From an uncultured Porphyromonadaceae bacterium (lineage in GTDB: Bacteria; Bacteroidota; Bacteroidia; Bacteroidales; Muribaculaceae), in NCBI GenBank assembly GCA_902493335.1, contig CABUPJ010000010.1:1-64000 (forward strand): DNA of 64,000 nucleotides, in the 5' to 3' direction. The notes under the pieces were generated by a model that saw nothing but the letters and a program-made list of their open reading frames with translations, made no database searches and was not told the DNA's origin. The position numbers and the translations under genes are program-made. Positions 8,614 to 16,350 of the stretch are shown here, in pieces; positions within the stretch are counted from its first letter, which is position 1, and every line of letters starts with the position of its first letter.

Positions 8614-11600
8614 CAGAATGTAATATTAAGACCTACGGAATATTGTCTCACGGCCGGATAACCGACCGTGGCGCCAATCTCGGGGTCAAGCCCCGGAAAG
8701 CCGGTGACGGTAAACAGATTGTCTATGCTTGTATAGATTTTAAGATTCTCGACAAAAAAGCGTCGTGTGAGGTCGCGCGGCACTGTATAGCCGAGCCTGA
8801 TGTTTTTACACCGAAAATAGGCACCGCTGTGGACGAAGGCGTCGCTGGCAATGTTGTTCTTGCCGTTGGCATTGTTGCGCAACAGGGGATAGACTGATTT
8901 ATATGGGTTGTCAGGCGTCCAGGCATTGTCGGTGATGTCTTTGTTAAGCGACTGGCCCATGACCGTGACAAAGCGGAAAGCCTGGTTGTTGTAGTAGACC
9001 TGGTAGTCGCCGACTCCCTGAAAGAGGACGCTGAAGTCAAAGCCTTTCCAGGCGAGGTCGAGGCCGAAACCATAGGTCAGACGCGGCAGTGTGCCGTGAC
9101 CGATCTCGACACGGTCGTCGGCGTCGAGTCTGCCGTCGCCATTGGCGTCGGCATAGAGGAAATCGCCGAGCTCGGGTCTCTGATAAGTGGCAAAATATCC
9201 GGGATTACGGTCGACAAGCGACTGCACGTAGTCGAGATCTGCCTGGTCGCGCACGATACGGTCGACCGTGATGACATAGAGCTGATTGGCGGGACGTCCT
9301 TCCTGAATTTTATACACCCCGCTTATCGACGCCACATCACCCTGGAATTTAGTGACACGGTTGTTTACAAATCCGAGATTGAAACAGGCCGAATAAGAGA
9401 CAGCTCCTATGCGGTCGCTCCAGCGCAAGTCGATATCAATGCCTTTGTTGTTGACCTCGCCTGCGTTCTGATTGGGGACGACAGATGTGCCGTGTTCGAG
9501 CGGAGCAGGAAGAGAGATGAGAATGCCCTCGGTGTTTTTGTTATAGATGTCGACCGAGCCCGAGAGACGCTCGTTGAAGAAACCGAAGTCGAGACCGATG
9601 TTGGTCATATAAGTCTTTTCCCATGACAGCGAGGGATTTGACAATACCGTCTGGGCGAAACCGCCGGCAATGTTGCCGTTGAGGATATAGCCGGCGGTGG
9701 CGAAGAGAGACTGATACATATAGTAGCTGGTCGTGGCATTGTTGCCGAGCGAGCCATACGACGCCCTCAGTTTGAGATTACTGAGCCAGGAGGCGGCAGG
9801 CACCATGAAGTGTTCGCGGTTTATGCGCCAGCCGGCCGATACAGAGGGAAAATAGCCCCAGCGTTTGTCGGGAGCGAACTTAGAAGAGCCGTCGGCGCGC
9901 ATATTGAACTCGAGCAGGTAGCGGTCATCCCAGTTGAGATTGACGCGGCCGAAATAAGAACGCATCGACCACTCGGTATAATTGCCCCCGACCGGGCCGT
10001 CTGTGGTGGCGGCGTCAATCGACGTCAGCGAGTCGTCAATAAGGTCGTAGCGCATAAACCGCTCATTTTCATCTTTATTATATTCCTGCGAAGCGCCGAT
10101 AAGCACCGAAGTGCCGAGTTTTGAGAATCCGAAGTCATAATTGGCGGTAATCTCCGACGCACGGTATGTGTCGGCGTAGTTATAACGGCGTATGTATGTG
10201 CGCACGACACCCTCCCTTATCAGTACGGGGCCGTCGAAGGTGAAACGGTAGAGGTCTCGGTCGGTAAGGTGCTGTTCGACACGGCGGTCCCAATAATTAT
10301 AGGTAAACGCCCCTTTTATCGTAAGTCCTCTGACCGGCATGACCGAGGCATATAGTTTTGTGACAATACGACGTGTCTTAGTGGGAAACTCGCTTTTATA
10401 GAACCACTGCCGCCGGTATGGATTGAAGTTGCTGACATTCTCCTCCTCGGGATTCTGTATGCCGCCATATAGACCGGTCGCCGGGTCATATAGCGTCATG
10501 CCCGGGACCGTGTTGAAGGCCCCCGAGCCAAAAATGACGTCACCGCCGGCGGCAGCATTCTCTGACGAAGGATTGTTTTTGTCGATATAGCCGAATATAT
10601 TCGTACCGACATTCAGCCATGGCTTTACCGTGACATCGACATTAGAGCGCAGCTGATAGCGCTCATAGTCTGTATAATATATCATGCCCGGATTGTTGAC
10701 ATAGCCGAAAGACAGATTGTAGCGCGCCTTTTTGCCGCCGCCCGTGACAGAGAGATTATGATTCTGGACGACCGAGGGGTTGCGGTAGATGTGATCCTGC
10801 CAGTCGGTGTTCGGATATATAGTAGGATTACGGCCGGCGTCGTTGCGCCACTCCTCGATCTTTCCGCGGGAGAACCTCGGAGCCTGACCGTTGGCGACAA
10901 GACCGGCATTCTGTATCTCCATAAAGTCGGCATAGTCTGTGACAAGATTAAGACGGCGCGCGACGGTCTCGAACGAGATGTTGCCGCTATATGTGAGCCT
11001 CGGCGAAGATATACCGCCCTGCTTCGTGGTGATGAGTATCACACCGTTGGCAGCCCTCGACCCATAGATAGCTGACGAAGCGGCGTCTTTAAGCACCGAT
11101 ATGCTTTCGATATCCTGAGGATTGATGTCACTGACGGCCACACCGGTGATGCCGTCGACAACTACCAGCGGAGCCGAATTGTTGAGTGTGCCAAGACCTC
11201 GCACGACAATGCTCTGCGACTCATAGCCCGGTGTGTTGCCGCCCGAATTCGTCACTGTGAGTCCCGGCGCAAGACCGGCAAGAGCGTTTGTCGCATTGGT
11301 TATCGGGCGGTCGGCCAAAGCGGCCTTACTTACAGAGGCTACCGAGCCTGTGAGATCGACCTTGCGCTGAGTGGCATAGCCGACAACAACGACCTCGTCG
11401 AGCTGCGAGCTTTGTTCTTTCAGCGATATATCATAGCGGTCATTGCCCTCGGTGACAATTAACGATGCCGGCACACAATTGATATATTCAAACATGATGC
11501 GGCTGCCCGCAGGGACGACCCCGAGGCTGTAATTGCCGTCAATATCGGTAATTGCCGACGAATACACGTCGCCGGTCACTTTCACAGACACGCCGACGAG

Positions 11601-11726
11601 CGGTTCGCCGTCATGTCCGGTCACGCAGCCGTGAATGCCGCCCGGCTGCAAACCCGTTTCCGAGGCGGCAGCCGAGCAAACACACAGCAGCATAAAAACA
11701 ATAGATAAACAACAAACAACTTTCAT
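8613..11726 (-). CDS. SusC/RagA-family TonB-linked outer-membrane transporter
   Basis: A 1037-residue TonB-dependent beta-barrel importer. A signal peptide is followed by a carboxypeptidase-regulatory-like domain (GCVTGHDGEPLVGVSVKVTG, about residues 33-52). A TonB-box-like stretch comes next (LDEVVVVGYATQRKVDLTGS, about 113-132), then the plug with the SusC motif SISVLKDAASSAIYGSRAANG, and then the barrel ending in the terminal Phe of GLNITF. It is the first gene of a two-gene operon with susD. A canonical promoter (TTG-N20-TACATTTG) lies just upstream, giving a short leader. No anti-sigma-interacting N-terminal extension (STN domain) is present, so regulation by a FecI/FecR-type pair is unlikely from the protein itself. 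Confidence 0.97.
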   Translation of the reverse strand: MKVVCCLSIVFMLLCVCSAAASETGLQPGGIHGCVTGHDGEPLVGVSVKVTGDVYSSAITDIDGNYSLGVVPAGSRIMFEYINCVPASLIVTEGNDRYDISLKEQSSQLDEVVVVGYATQRKVDLTGSVASVSKAALADRPITNATNALAGLAPGLTVTNSGGNTPGYESQSIVVRGLGTLNNSAPLVVVDGITGVAVSDINPQDIESISVLKDAASSAIYGSRAANGVILITTKQGGISSPRLTYSGNISFETVARRLNLVTDYADFMEIQNAGLVANGQAPRFSRGKIEEWRNDAGRNPTIYPNTDWQDHIYRNPSVVQNHNLSVTGGGKKARYNLSFGYVNNPGMIYYTDYERYQLRSNVDVTVKPWLNVGTNIFGYIDKNNPSSENAAAGGDVIFGSGAFNTVPGMTLYDPATGLYGGIQNPEEENVSNFNPYRRQWFYKSEFPTKTRRIVTKLYASVMPVRGLTIKGAFTYNYWDRRVEQHLTDRDLYRFTFDGPVLIREGVVRTYIRRYNYADTYRASEITANYDFGFSKLGTSVLIGASQEYNKDENERFMRYDLIDDSLTSIDAATTDGPVGGNYTEWSMRSYFGRVNLNWDDRYLLEFNMRADGSSKFAPDKRWGYFPSVSAGWRINREHFMVPAASWLSNLKLRASYGSLGNNATTSYYMYQSLFATAGYILNGNIAGGFAQTVLSNPSLSWEKTYMTNIGLDFGFFNERLSGSVDIYNKNTEGILISLPAPLEHGTSVVPNQNAGEVNNKGIDIDLRWSDRIGAVSYSACFNLGFVNNRVTKFQGDVASISGVYKIQEGRPANQLYVITVDRIVRDQADLDYVQSLVDRNPGYFATYQRPELGDFLYADANGDGRLDADDRVEIGHGTLPRLTYGFGLDLAWKGFDFSVLFQGVGDYQVYYNNQAFRFVTVMGQSLNKDITDNAWTPDNPYKSVYPLLRNNANGKNNIASDAFVHSGAYFRCKNIRLGYTVPRDLTRRFFVENLKIYTSIDNLFTVTGFPGLDPEIGATVGYPAVRQYSVGLNITF

Positions 11727-11748
11727 AGGATATCATTGCATTATGGCG

Positions 11749-11779
11749 CAAATGTATAACGCCGCATGCGGCCTCGCAA
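11749..11779 (-). promoter_or_regulatory. Promoter of susCD
   Basis: On the minus strand the -33 box TTG (11779-11777) and the -7 element TACATTTG (11756-11749) are separated by 20 nt. This matches the Bacteroidetes primary-sigma consensus TTTG/TTG-N19..21-TAnnTTTG. It lies 22 bp before the susC start. Confidence 0.7.
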
Positions 11780-11818
11780 GCCTATGTCAACAGACAGCCT
11801 GAATCTGACAACAGACGG

Positions 11819-12682
11819 TCAGTCGGTCTGTACGACGAGAAAGTTGGTTGTGCGCCAGAAAGACGCCTGATCGGTAATATGCAGCATCTTGCCTCCGTCG
11901 CGGTCAACAATCTCATATGACGACGAGGGATGACTGGTAAGGATCTGCGGTTTGCCCGGGCCGAGGGCCACACTGTCGAGTGTCCGCTTGTCGGCTGTGC
12001 TGAAAAAATCTTTGTCGAAATCGCTTTTAAGAATCTTGGTCTTGCGCAGAAACGATGTCTCGATGACATTATGTCTCTTGAGCTCTGATTTAGGGGCGAC
12101 AGCATAAAAACAGGCGTTCAGCTCTGTCTCGAGATTGCTCGACACGGTCTGTGCCTCGTCAAGCTCGCTGCTGACAGAAATGACCGTCGTGCTAAGCGAG
12201 TCGACGGCATCGCAAAGACTGCCGATGCGCTCGTTGGCTTCGACAAGCATGGCCCGCAGACGGTTGATCTCCGACGACTGGGATTCGAGGCTGTGACGAA
12301 GCTCGTCGACGACCTCGCGCAATTCGGTTGTATAAAAGCCCGAGTTCTGAAGTTTCTCTTCAAGCACGGCAAGCTGTTGTCTGCGCAGATCGAGTGTAAG
12401 CCTGACGGCTCTGATGTCGGCGACCAGGCGCGCGTTAGCCGACATATCTTCACCGGGATTGTTACCGGCTTCAGAGACAAGATGCTCAAGCCGTTTTATC
12501 TGATTGACAGAACGCGAGATGTCCTTGACTATTCTGAGCAGGCTGTCGCGCTCTTCAAGAGCGGTGACAAGCTCCTGCCGCGATGCGTCGACAAGAGTCA
12601 TGCTGTTGCCGCCGTCGTTTTTCTCACGACACGAAGACAAGGCCAAAGCCATCAAAAGAAGACTGACAACAAAAAATCTCAT
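11819..12682 (-). CDS. Cbp1-like coiled-coil lipoprotein
   Basis: A 287-residue predicted lipoprotein (lipobox LALSSC, Cys18). Residues 30-180 are a long coiled coil rich in Glu, Leu and Arg. A compact C-terminal domain (about 185-287) has the blocks FYAVAPKSELKRHNVIETSF, then ILTSHPSSSYEIVD, then ITDQASFWRTTNFLVVQ. From memory this C-terminal pattern matches Bacteroides proteins annotated as Cbp1-family collagen-binding adhesins, but the coiled coil is low-complexity and binding activity here is unproven. The ATG at 12682 is chosen over an upstream GTG two codons earlier. The gene is divergent from the LytS kinase and has its own -7 element. Confidence 0.65.
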   Translation of the reverse strand: MRFFVVSLLLMALALSSCREKNDGGNSMTLVDASRQELVTALEERDSLLRIVKDISRSVNQIKRLEHLVSEAGNNPGEDMSANARLVADIRAVRLTLDLRRQQLAVLEEKLQNSGFYTTELREVVDELRHSLESQSSEINRLRAMLVEANERIGSLCDAVDSLSTTVISVSSELDEAQTVSSNLETELNACFYAVAPKSELKRHNVIETSFLRKTKILKSDFDKDFFSTADKRTLDSVALGPGKPQILTSHPSSSYEIVDRDGGKMLHITDQASFWRTTNFLVVQTD

Positions 12683-12702
12683 ATTCACAATCTTTTGCAG
12701 AA

Positions 12703-12710
12703 CAAAAGTA
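12703..12710 (-). promoter_or_regulatory. -7 element of the Cbp1-like gene
   Basis: TACTTTTG on the minus strand (12710-12703) fits TAnnTTTG and ends 21 bp before the ATG at 12682. No good -33 box is seen at the usual distance. Confidence 0.5.
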
Positions 12711-12775
12711 ATCTATTTTTCACAAAAAAACGCATGGTCTGTCAATAAACGGCGCCAATATGTCAACGAACACAA

Positions 12776-12806
12776 TTGCCCGATTAATGCTTAAGACGTA
12801 AATTTG
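12776..12806 (+). promoter_or_regulatory. Promoter of lytS-like kinase, apparently leaderless
   Basis: TTG at 12776-12778 and TAAATTTG at 12799-12806 are 20 nt apart, a full consensus match. The ATG at 12811 begins only 4 nt after the -7 element, about where transcription would start, so the mRNA should have essentially no 5' leader. Confidence 0.65.
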
Positions 12807-12810
12807 CAGC

Positions 12811-13845
12811 ATGAAATCGGTAGAAAACAAAATATCGCTGATCATCGACCTTTTCTTCTGTATCGTGCTGATGCCGATTCTGCTGCTCTTCGGGCCGGCA
12901 GGACAATGGCTCACCCGCTATACGGTCTTTTTTCTGCTTGCCTCGGCATTTCTATACGGCAGCTATTTCACGCTCAAACACTTCAAAGTGCCGCAACTCT
13001 TCATCGCAAAGAGATACAAAGAACTGATATTGATTTTCAGCATCCTCGCGGCCTGCAACTTCGTGCTGACGCTCTATCCGCTGCCGAGCCTCGACTTCGT
13101 CACCCCGAATCTGAGCAAATACCATACACGCATACGCGACTGGGGTGTCGAACTGAGCATGTGGCTTATGTTCTCGCTCGTAATGGCCTACTCTCTGACA
13201 ACATCGCTCGTCACCGAGCTATATAACCAGCAGCTGCAGAAACGGCGCATCGAAGCCCAGCGCAACCGCGCCGAACTGGCGGTGTTCAAGGCCCAGATAA
13301 GTCCGCATTTTCTTTTCAACACACTCAACTCGCTCTACAGTCTTGTCATAGGCACGTCTGAGAAAGCCGAAGACGCGTTCATTAAATTTACCGACATACT
13401 CAAATATACATATGTCACCATCGACAACGAGACCGTGGCCATAAAAGACGAAATCAACTATATAGGCAGTTATATCGACCTGCAGGAGATACGCCTGAAC
13501 AGTCACACAGAGGTTATATGGCGGCACAGCGTCGACAACGAGAACACGCAGATACCTCCGATGCTGATGCTGACATTTGTCGAAAACGCGTTCAAATACG
13601 GCGCGTCGCCGAGCCATGACTGCCGCATCAATATCTCCCTGAGTCTTAAAGACGGACATCTTGAATTCAGCACCCGCAACAGCATAATGAAACACGCGGC
13701 CCGGTTCCGAGACGAACTGCCCACAGGCATAGAAAACTGCCGGGCCCGTCTGCGCGGCCTATATCCGGGACGCCACAGTCTCGAGACCGTCGAAGACGGC
13801 AATACCTTTTACGTCAACCTTAAAATCGATTTATGGAAAAACTGA
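12811..13845 (+). CDS. LytS/YehU-family sensor histidine kinase (His_kinase PF06580)
   Basis: A 344-residue membrane sensor kinase. The first ~130 residues carry about four hydrophobic segments, followed by a short coiled linker. The phosphoacceptor is His166 in AVFKAQISPHFLFNTLNSL, the signature of the LytS/YpdA histidine-kinase class. The C-terminal ATPase has PPMLMLTFVENAFKYG (N box) and GIENCRARLRGLYP. It overlaps the next gene, a LytTR response regulator, by 13 bp, so the two are a cognate pair. No extracellular ligand domain beyond the membrane segments is present, so the signal is unknown. The promoter is placed so close to the ATG that the transcript looks leaderless. Confidence 0.93.
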   Translation: MKSVENKISLIIDLFFCIVLMPILLLFGPAGQWLTRYTVFFLLASAFLYGSYFTLKHFKVPQLFIAKRYKELILIFSILAACNFVLTLYPLPSLDFVTPNLSKYHTRIRDWGVELSMWLMFSLVMAYSLTTSLVTELYNQQLQKRRIEAQRNRAELAVFKAQISPHFLFNTLNSLYSLVIGTSEKAEDAFIKFTDILKYTYVTIDNETVAIKDEINYIGSYIDLQEIRLNSHTEVIWRHSVDNENTQIPPMLMLTFVENAFKYGASPSHDCRINISLSLKDGHLEFSTRNSIMKHAARFRDELPTGIENCRARLRGLYPGRHSLETVEDGNTFYVNLKIDLWKN

Positions 13846-14531
13846 TCAGATGCGCCGCCATCGACGACGAGCCTCTCGCTCTCGACGTCATCGCGAAATT
13901 CTGTGAACGTCACGGCGGCATTGAACTTAAAAGCTACTCAGACCCGTCGGAAGGCATCGCCGCCATCGAGTCGTACCGACCTGACATCGTTTTTCTCGAT
14001 ATCGAGATGGAAAATATCAGCGGGCTCGACATCGCCTCGCGGCTACCCGGGGGAGTGTGCGTCATATTCACAACGGCCTATCTGCAGTATGCCATCGAAG
14101 GTTTCAACCTCGACGCTGTCGACTATCTGCACAAACCGTTTGCCTACAGCCGTTTTGTCACCGCCATAGGCAAAGCCATGCGCCGGCTGGGCGAATCGGT
14201 TCCAAACGCGTCATCGCGGCGCAGCATCGTCGTCAAACAGGATTACAACAACGTGACGATACCGCTCGACGACATACTCTATGTCGAAGCTATCGAACGA
14301 TATTCGAGGATATACCGTCTCTCGGGCGAGTGTACCGTGTCACGCGTGCTGCTGAAAGATTTCCTTGCCATGCTGCCCGAAGATCAGTTTATACGCATCC
14401 ACCGGTCGTTTATCGTGTCGGTGTCAAAGATACGAAGCTATACACGCCAGGATGTCAAGCTCGCCGGAGGCGCCGTCGTTCCTGTCGGACGGCAGTATGC
14501 CGCAGCTGTCATCGACCGTCTTTCAAAATGA
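13833..14531 (+). CDS. LytTR-family response regulator
   Basis: A 232-residue cytosolic response regulator. The receiver domain (residues 1-120) has the acidic pair AAIDDEP, the phosphoacceptor Asp56 in DIVFLDIEM, the Thr of TTAYLQYA and the Lys of LHKPF. The C-terminal LytTR DNA-binding domain (about 135-232) shows DILYVEAIERYSRIY and FIRIHRSFIVSVSKI. LytTR proteins bind paired short direct repeats. I did not find a convincing pair upstream of neighbouring genes. It is coupled to the LytS-type kinase by a 13-bp overlap. Plausible targets are the neighbouring lipoprotein or SusCD genes, but this is only a context guess. Confidence 0.95.
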   Translation: MEKLIRCAAIDDEPLALDVIAKFCERHGGIELKSYSDPSEGIAAIESYRPDIVFLDIEMENISGLDIASRLPGGVCVIFTTAYLQYAIEGFNLDAVDYLHKPFAYSRFVTAIGKAMRRLGESVPNASSRRSIVVKQDYNNVTIPLDDILYVEAIERYSRIYRLSGECTVSRVLLKDFLAMLPEDQFIRIHRSFIVSVSKIRSYTRQDVKLAGGAVVPVGRQYAAAVIDRLSK

Positions 14532-14568
14532 GAAGAGGAGCGGCGCACTGTCGCGACACTCCTCTTCT
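14531..14568. terminator. Bidirectional terminator after the LytTR gene
   Basis: AGAAGAGGAG at 14531-14540 pairs perfectly with CTCCTCTTCT at 14559-14568. A T-rich run follows on the plus strand. The hairpin begins within the stop codon of the LytTR gene and also lies after the convergent DJ-1 gene. Confidence 0.75.
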
Positions 14569-14590
14569 CTATCATTCTATCTTTTCTATC

Positions 14591-15172
14591 TTAGAAGTAA
14601 AAATTCATGCTTTTGGGATAGTAAAGCATGCCTCCGCCGACCTGCTGGGCCGCGGCATCGCCGAGCGAATTGGCAACGATGGCGAGGGCGAATCTCATGG
14701 CCGAGGCAGGCCCGTTGGCGGTGATGATGCGGTCAAGAGCCATTACGGGAACATCGCGGACGACTGCCTCACCTTCTTTAAGGCCGGATTCCATGCCGGG
14801 ATAGCAGGTCGCTTCCTTGCCTTTAAGCAGACCGAGAGGAGCGAGAACGACAGCGGGTGAGGCGCAAATAGAGGCAATCTTGCCATTGGCGGCTGCATGG
14901 GTCTTCAACAGTGTGCCAAGAGCCTCAGACTGATGTAGGTTGACGGCACCGGGCATACCGCCTGGTATGATAAGCCATTCAGCGCCCTCGAAATCGGCCT
15001 CGGCAAAAGTGAGGTCGGCTTTGATTGTCACGCCATGAGCACCGGTGACGTCATGTCTGTCGGTTATAGATACAGTCTTGACATCAAGGCCTGCACGGCG
15101 CATAACGTCAATGGGGGTGATGACTTCGATTTCTTCAAATCCGTCGGCTAAAAAAATAAAAGAGCGTTGCAT
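14591..15172 (-). CDS. DJ-1/PfpI-family protein
   Basis: A 193-residue cytosolic protein of the DJ-1/YajL branch. Family members act as glyoxalase III, as protein or nucleotide deglycases, or as oxidative-stress chaperones; the exact activity is debated. The nucleophile-elbow cysteine is Cys103 in KIASICASPAVVL, and the conserved acidic residue lies in the first strand region (LADGFEEIE). LIIPGGMPGAVNL at about 68-80 is also typical. It is full length and monocistronic, divergent from apbE, and convergent with the LytTR gene. Confidence 0.93.
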   Translation of the reverse strand: MQRSFIFLADGFEEIEVITPIDVMRRAGLDVKTVSITDRHDVTGAHGVTIKADLTFAEADFEGAEWLIIPGGMPGAVNLHQSEALGTLLKTHAAANGKIASICASPAVVLAPLGLLKGKEATCYPGMESGLKEGEAVVRDVPVMALDRIITANGPASAMRFALAIVANSLGDAAAQQVGGGMLYYPKSMNFYF

Positions 15173-15261
15173 GATGTCTTGTGGTTAAAGGTTAATAGTT
15201 ACTGTTTACACTCTTAAACAACGCCGGGCCTGAAAAGTTCCCGACTTTTATATATTCTTCG

Positions 15262-15269
15262 TATATTTG
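15262..15269 (+). promoter_or_regulatory. -7 element of apbE
   Basis: TATATTTG at 15262-15269 matches TAnnTTTG exactly and lies 17 bp before the apbE ATG. No clear -33 box is seen. Confidence 0.55.
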
Positions 15270-15286
15270 AAAAAAATTTCACGCCA

Positions 15287-16306
15287 ATGAGACGAAAATT
15301 ATTATTACTGCCGCTAATTTATATTTTTATTTTGATTTTTGCAAGCTGTGAGCAAAAATATACGACAATAAGCGGCATTATCTGGAATACGAGCTACCAT
15401 ATTGTATACGGCGGCAGTCAAAACCTCGAGGATTCGATACAACACGAACTAAACCGTGTCAACGCCGGGCTGTCGATGTTCGAGCCGTCGTCGACAGTGT
15501 CGCTTGTCAACGCCGGCGTGAGCGACAGCGTAGGGGCAGATTTCATCTATGTCTTCAACGAGTCGCGACGCATAGCCAAAGCAAGCGGAGGCCGCTTTGA
15601 CCCGACGGTAGGGCCGCTCATCGACCTATGGGGTTTCGGGCGACGCAAGACCGACAGCGCCACGATACCCGACAGTGCTGCCATTGCCGAAGCCCTCAAG
15701 GCTGTGGGCATCGACAGCTGCCGCATCGACGGCTGCCGTGTAATAAAAAAATCTCCGTCAACGTCATTTGATTTCTCGGCCATAGCAAAAGGCTATGGCG
15801 TCGACCTCGTGGCCGAAATGCTCGAACGCAACGGCGTCAGCGACTATATGGTCGAAATCGGCGGCGAGGTGCGTGCTTCGGGGCATCCGGCGACGGCCGG
15901 GACGTGGCGCATACAGATTGATGCGCCTGTCGAGTCGGCCGACAGCGTCATACACGAGCGCCTCGATATCATCAGTCTCTCCGGAGGTGCCGTCGCCACG
16001 TCGGGCAACTACCGCAACTACCGCGACACATCGGCCGGACGCATCGGCCACACCATCGACCCGCTGACGGGTCGGCCGGCACGCCGCCCTACTCTCAGCG
16101 CCACCGTGACGGCCCCACGCTGTCTGACTGCCGACGCTCTGGCCACGGCCTGTATGGCGATGGAGCCTGAGGCGGCCCTCGCGATGATCGAGCGTCTCGA
16201 CAGCTGCGAGGCCCTCCTGGTCGTCGCACGCGGCGACACGACGACAACGCTCACATCTTCGCGCTTTGGCGGAATGCACAATGCAAAATGCACAATGCAC
16301 AATTAA
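15287..16306 (+). CDS. apbE: FAD:protein FMN transferase (ApbE lipoprotein)
   Basis: A 339-residue lipoprotein (Cys21 in LIFASC) that attaches FMN covalently to threonine residues of flavoproteins such as Na+-translocating NQR or RNF subunits, outside the inner membrane. Visible family blocks are SGGRFDPTVGPLIDLWGFG, FDFSAIAKGYGVD, YMVEIGGEVRASG, SGNYRNYR, then IGHTIDPLTGRPA and TADALATACM. The last 10 or so residues (MHNAKCTMHN) are encoded by the left arm of an intergenic inverted repeat, so the original stop seems to have been lost and replaced by one in the repeat. No NQR or RNF genes are in the window. The gene is convergent with the efflux operon. Confidence 0.95.
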   Translation: MRRKLLLLPLIYIFILIFASCEQKYTTISGIIWNTSYHIVYGGSQNLEDSIQHELNRVNAGLSMFEPSSTVSLVNAGVSDSVGADFIYVFNESRRIAKASGGRFDPTVGPLIDLWGFGRRKTDSATIPDSAAIAEALKAVGIDSCRIDGCRVIKKSPSTSFDFSAIAKGYGVDLVAEMLERNGVSDYMVEIGGEVRASGHPATAGTWRIQIDAPVESADSVIHERLDIISLSGGAVATSGNYRNYRDTSAGRIGHTIDPLTGRPARRPTLSATVTAPRCLTADALATACMAMEPEAALAMIERLDSCEALLVVARGDTTTTLTSSRFGGMHNAKCTMHN

Positions 16307-16347
16307 TAGCCTGAAGATTGTGAATTATAAATTGTGCATTGTGCATT
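16273..16347. repeat. Inverted repeat made of AATGCACA units between apbE and tolC
   Basis: An 18-bp arm at 16287-16304 (AATGCACAATGCACAATT) is the perfect reverse complement of 16330-16347, with a 25-nt spacer. The left side adds a further partial unit from 16273. A short related stretch (GCAATGCAAAATGCACAATT) occurs at 49239-49258. It lies between convergent genes and could act as a bidirectional terminator. It also encodes the C-terminal tail of ApbE. Confidence 0.75.
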
Positions 16348-16350
16348 GAT

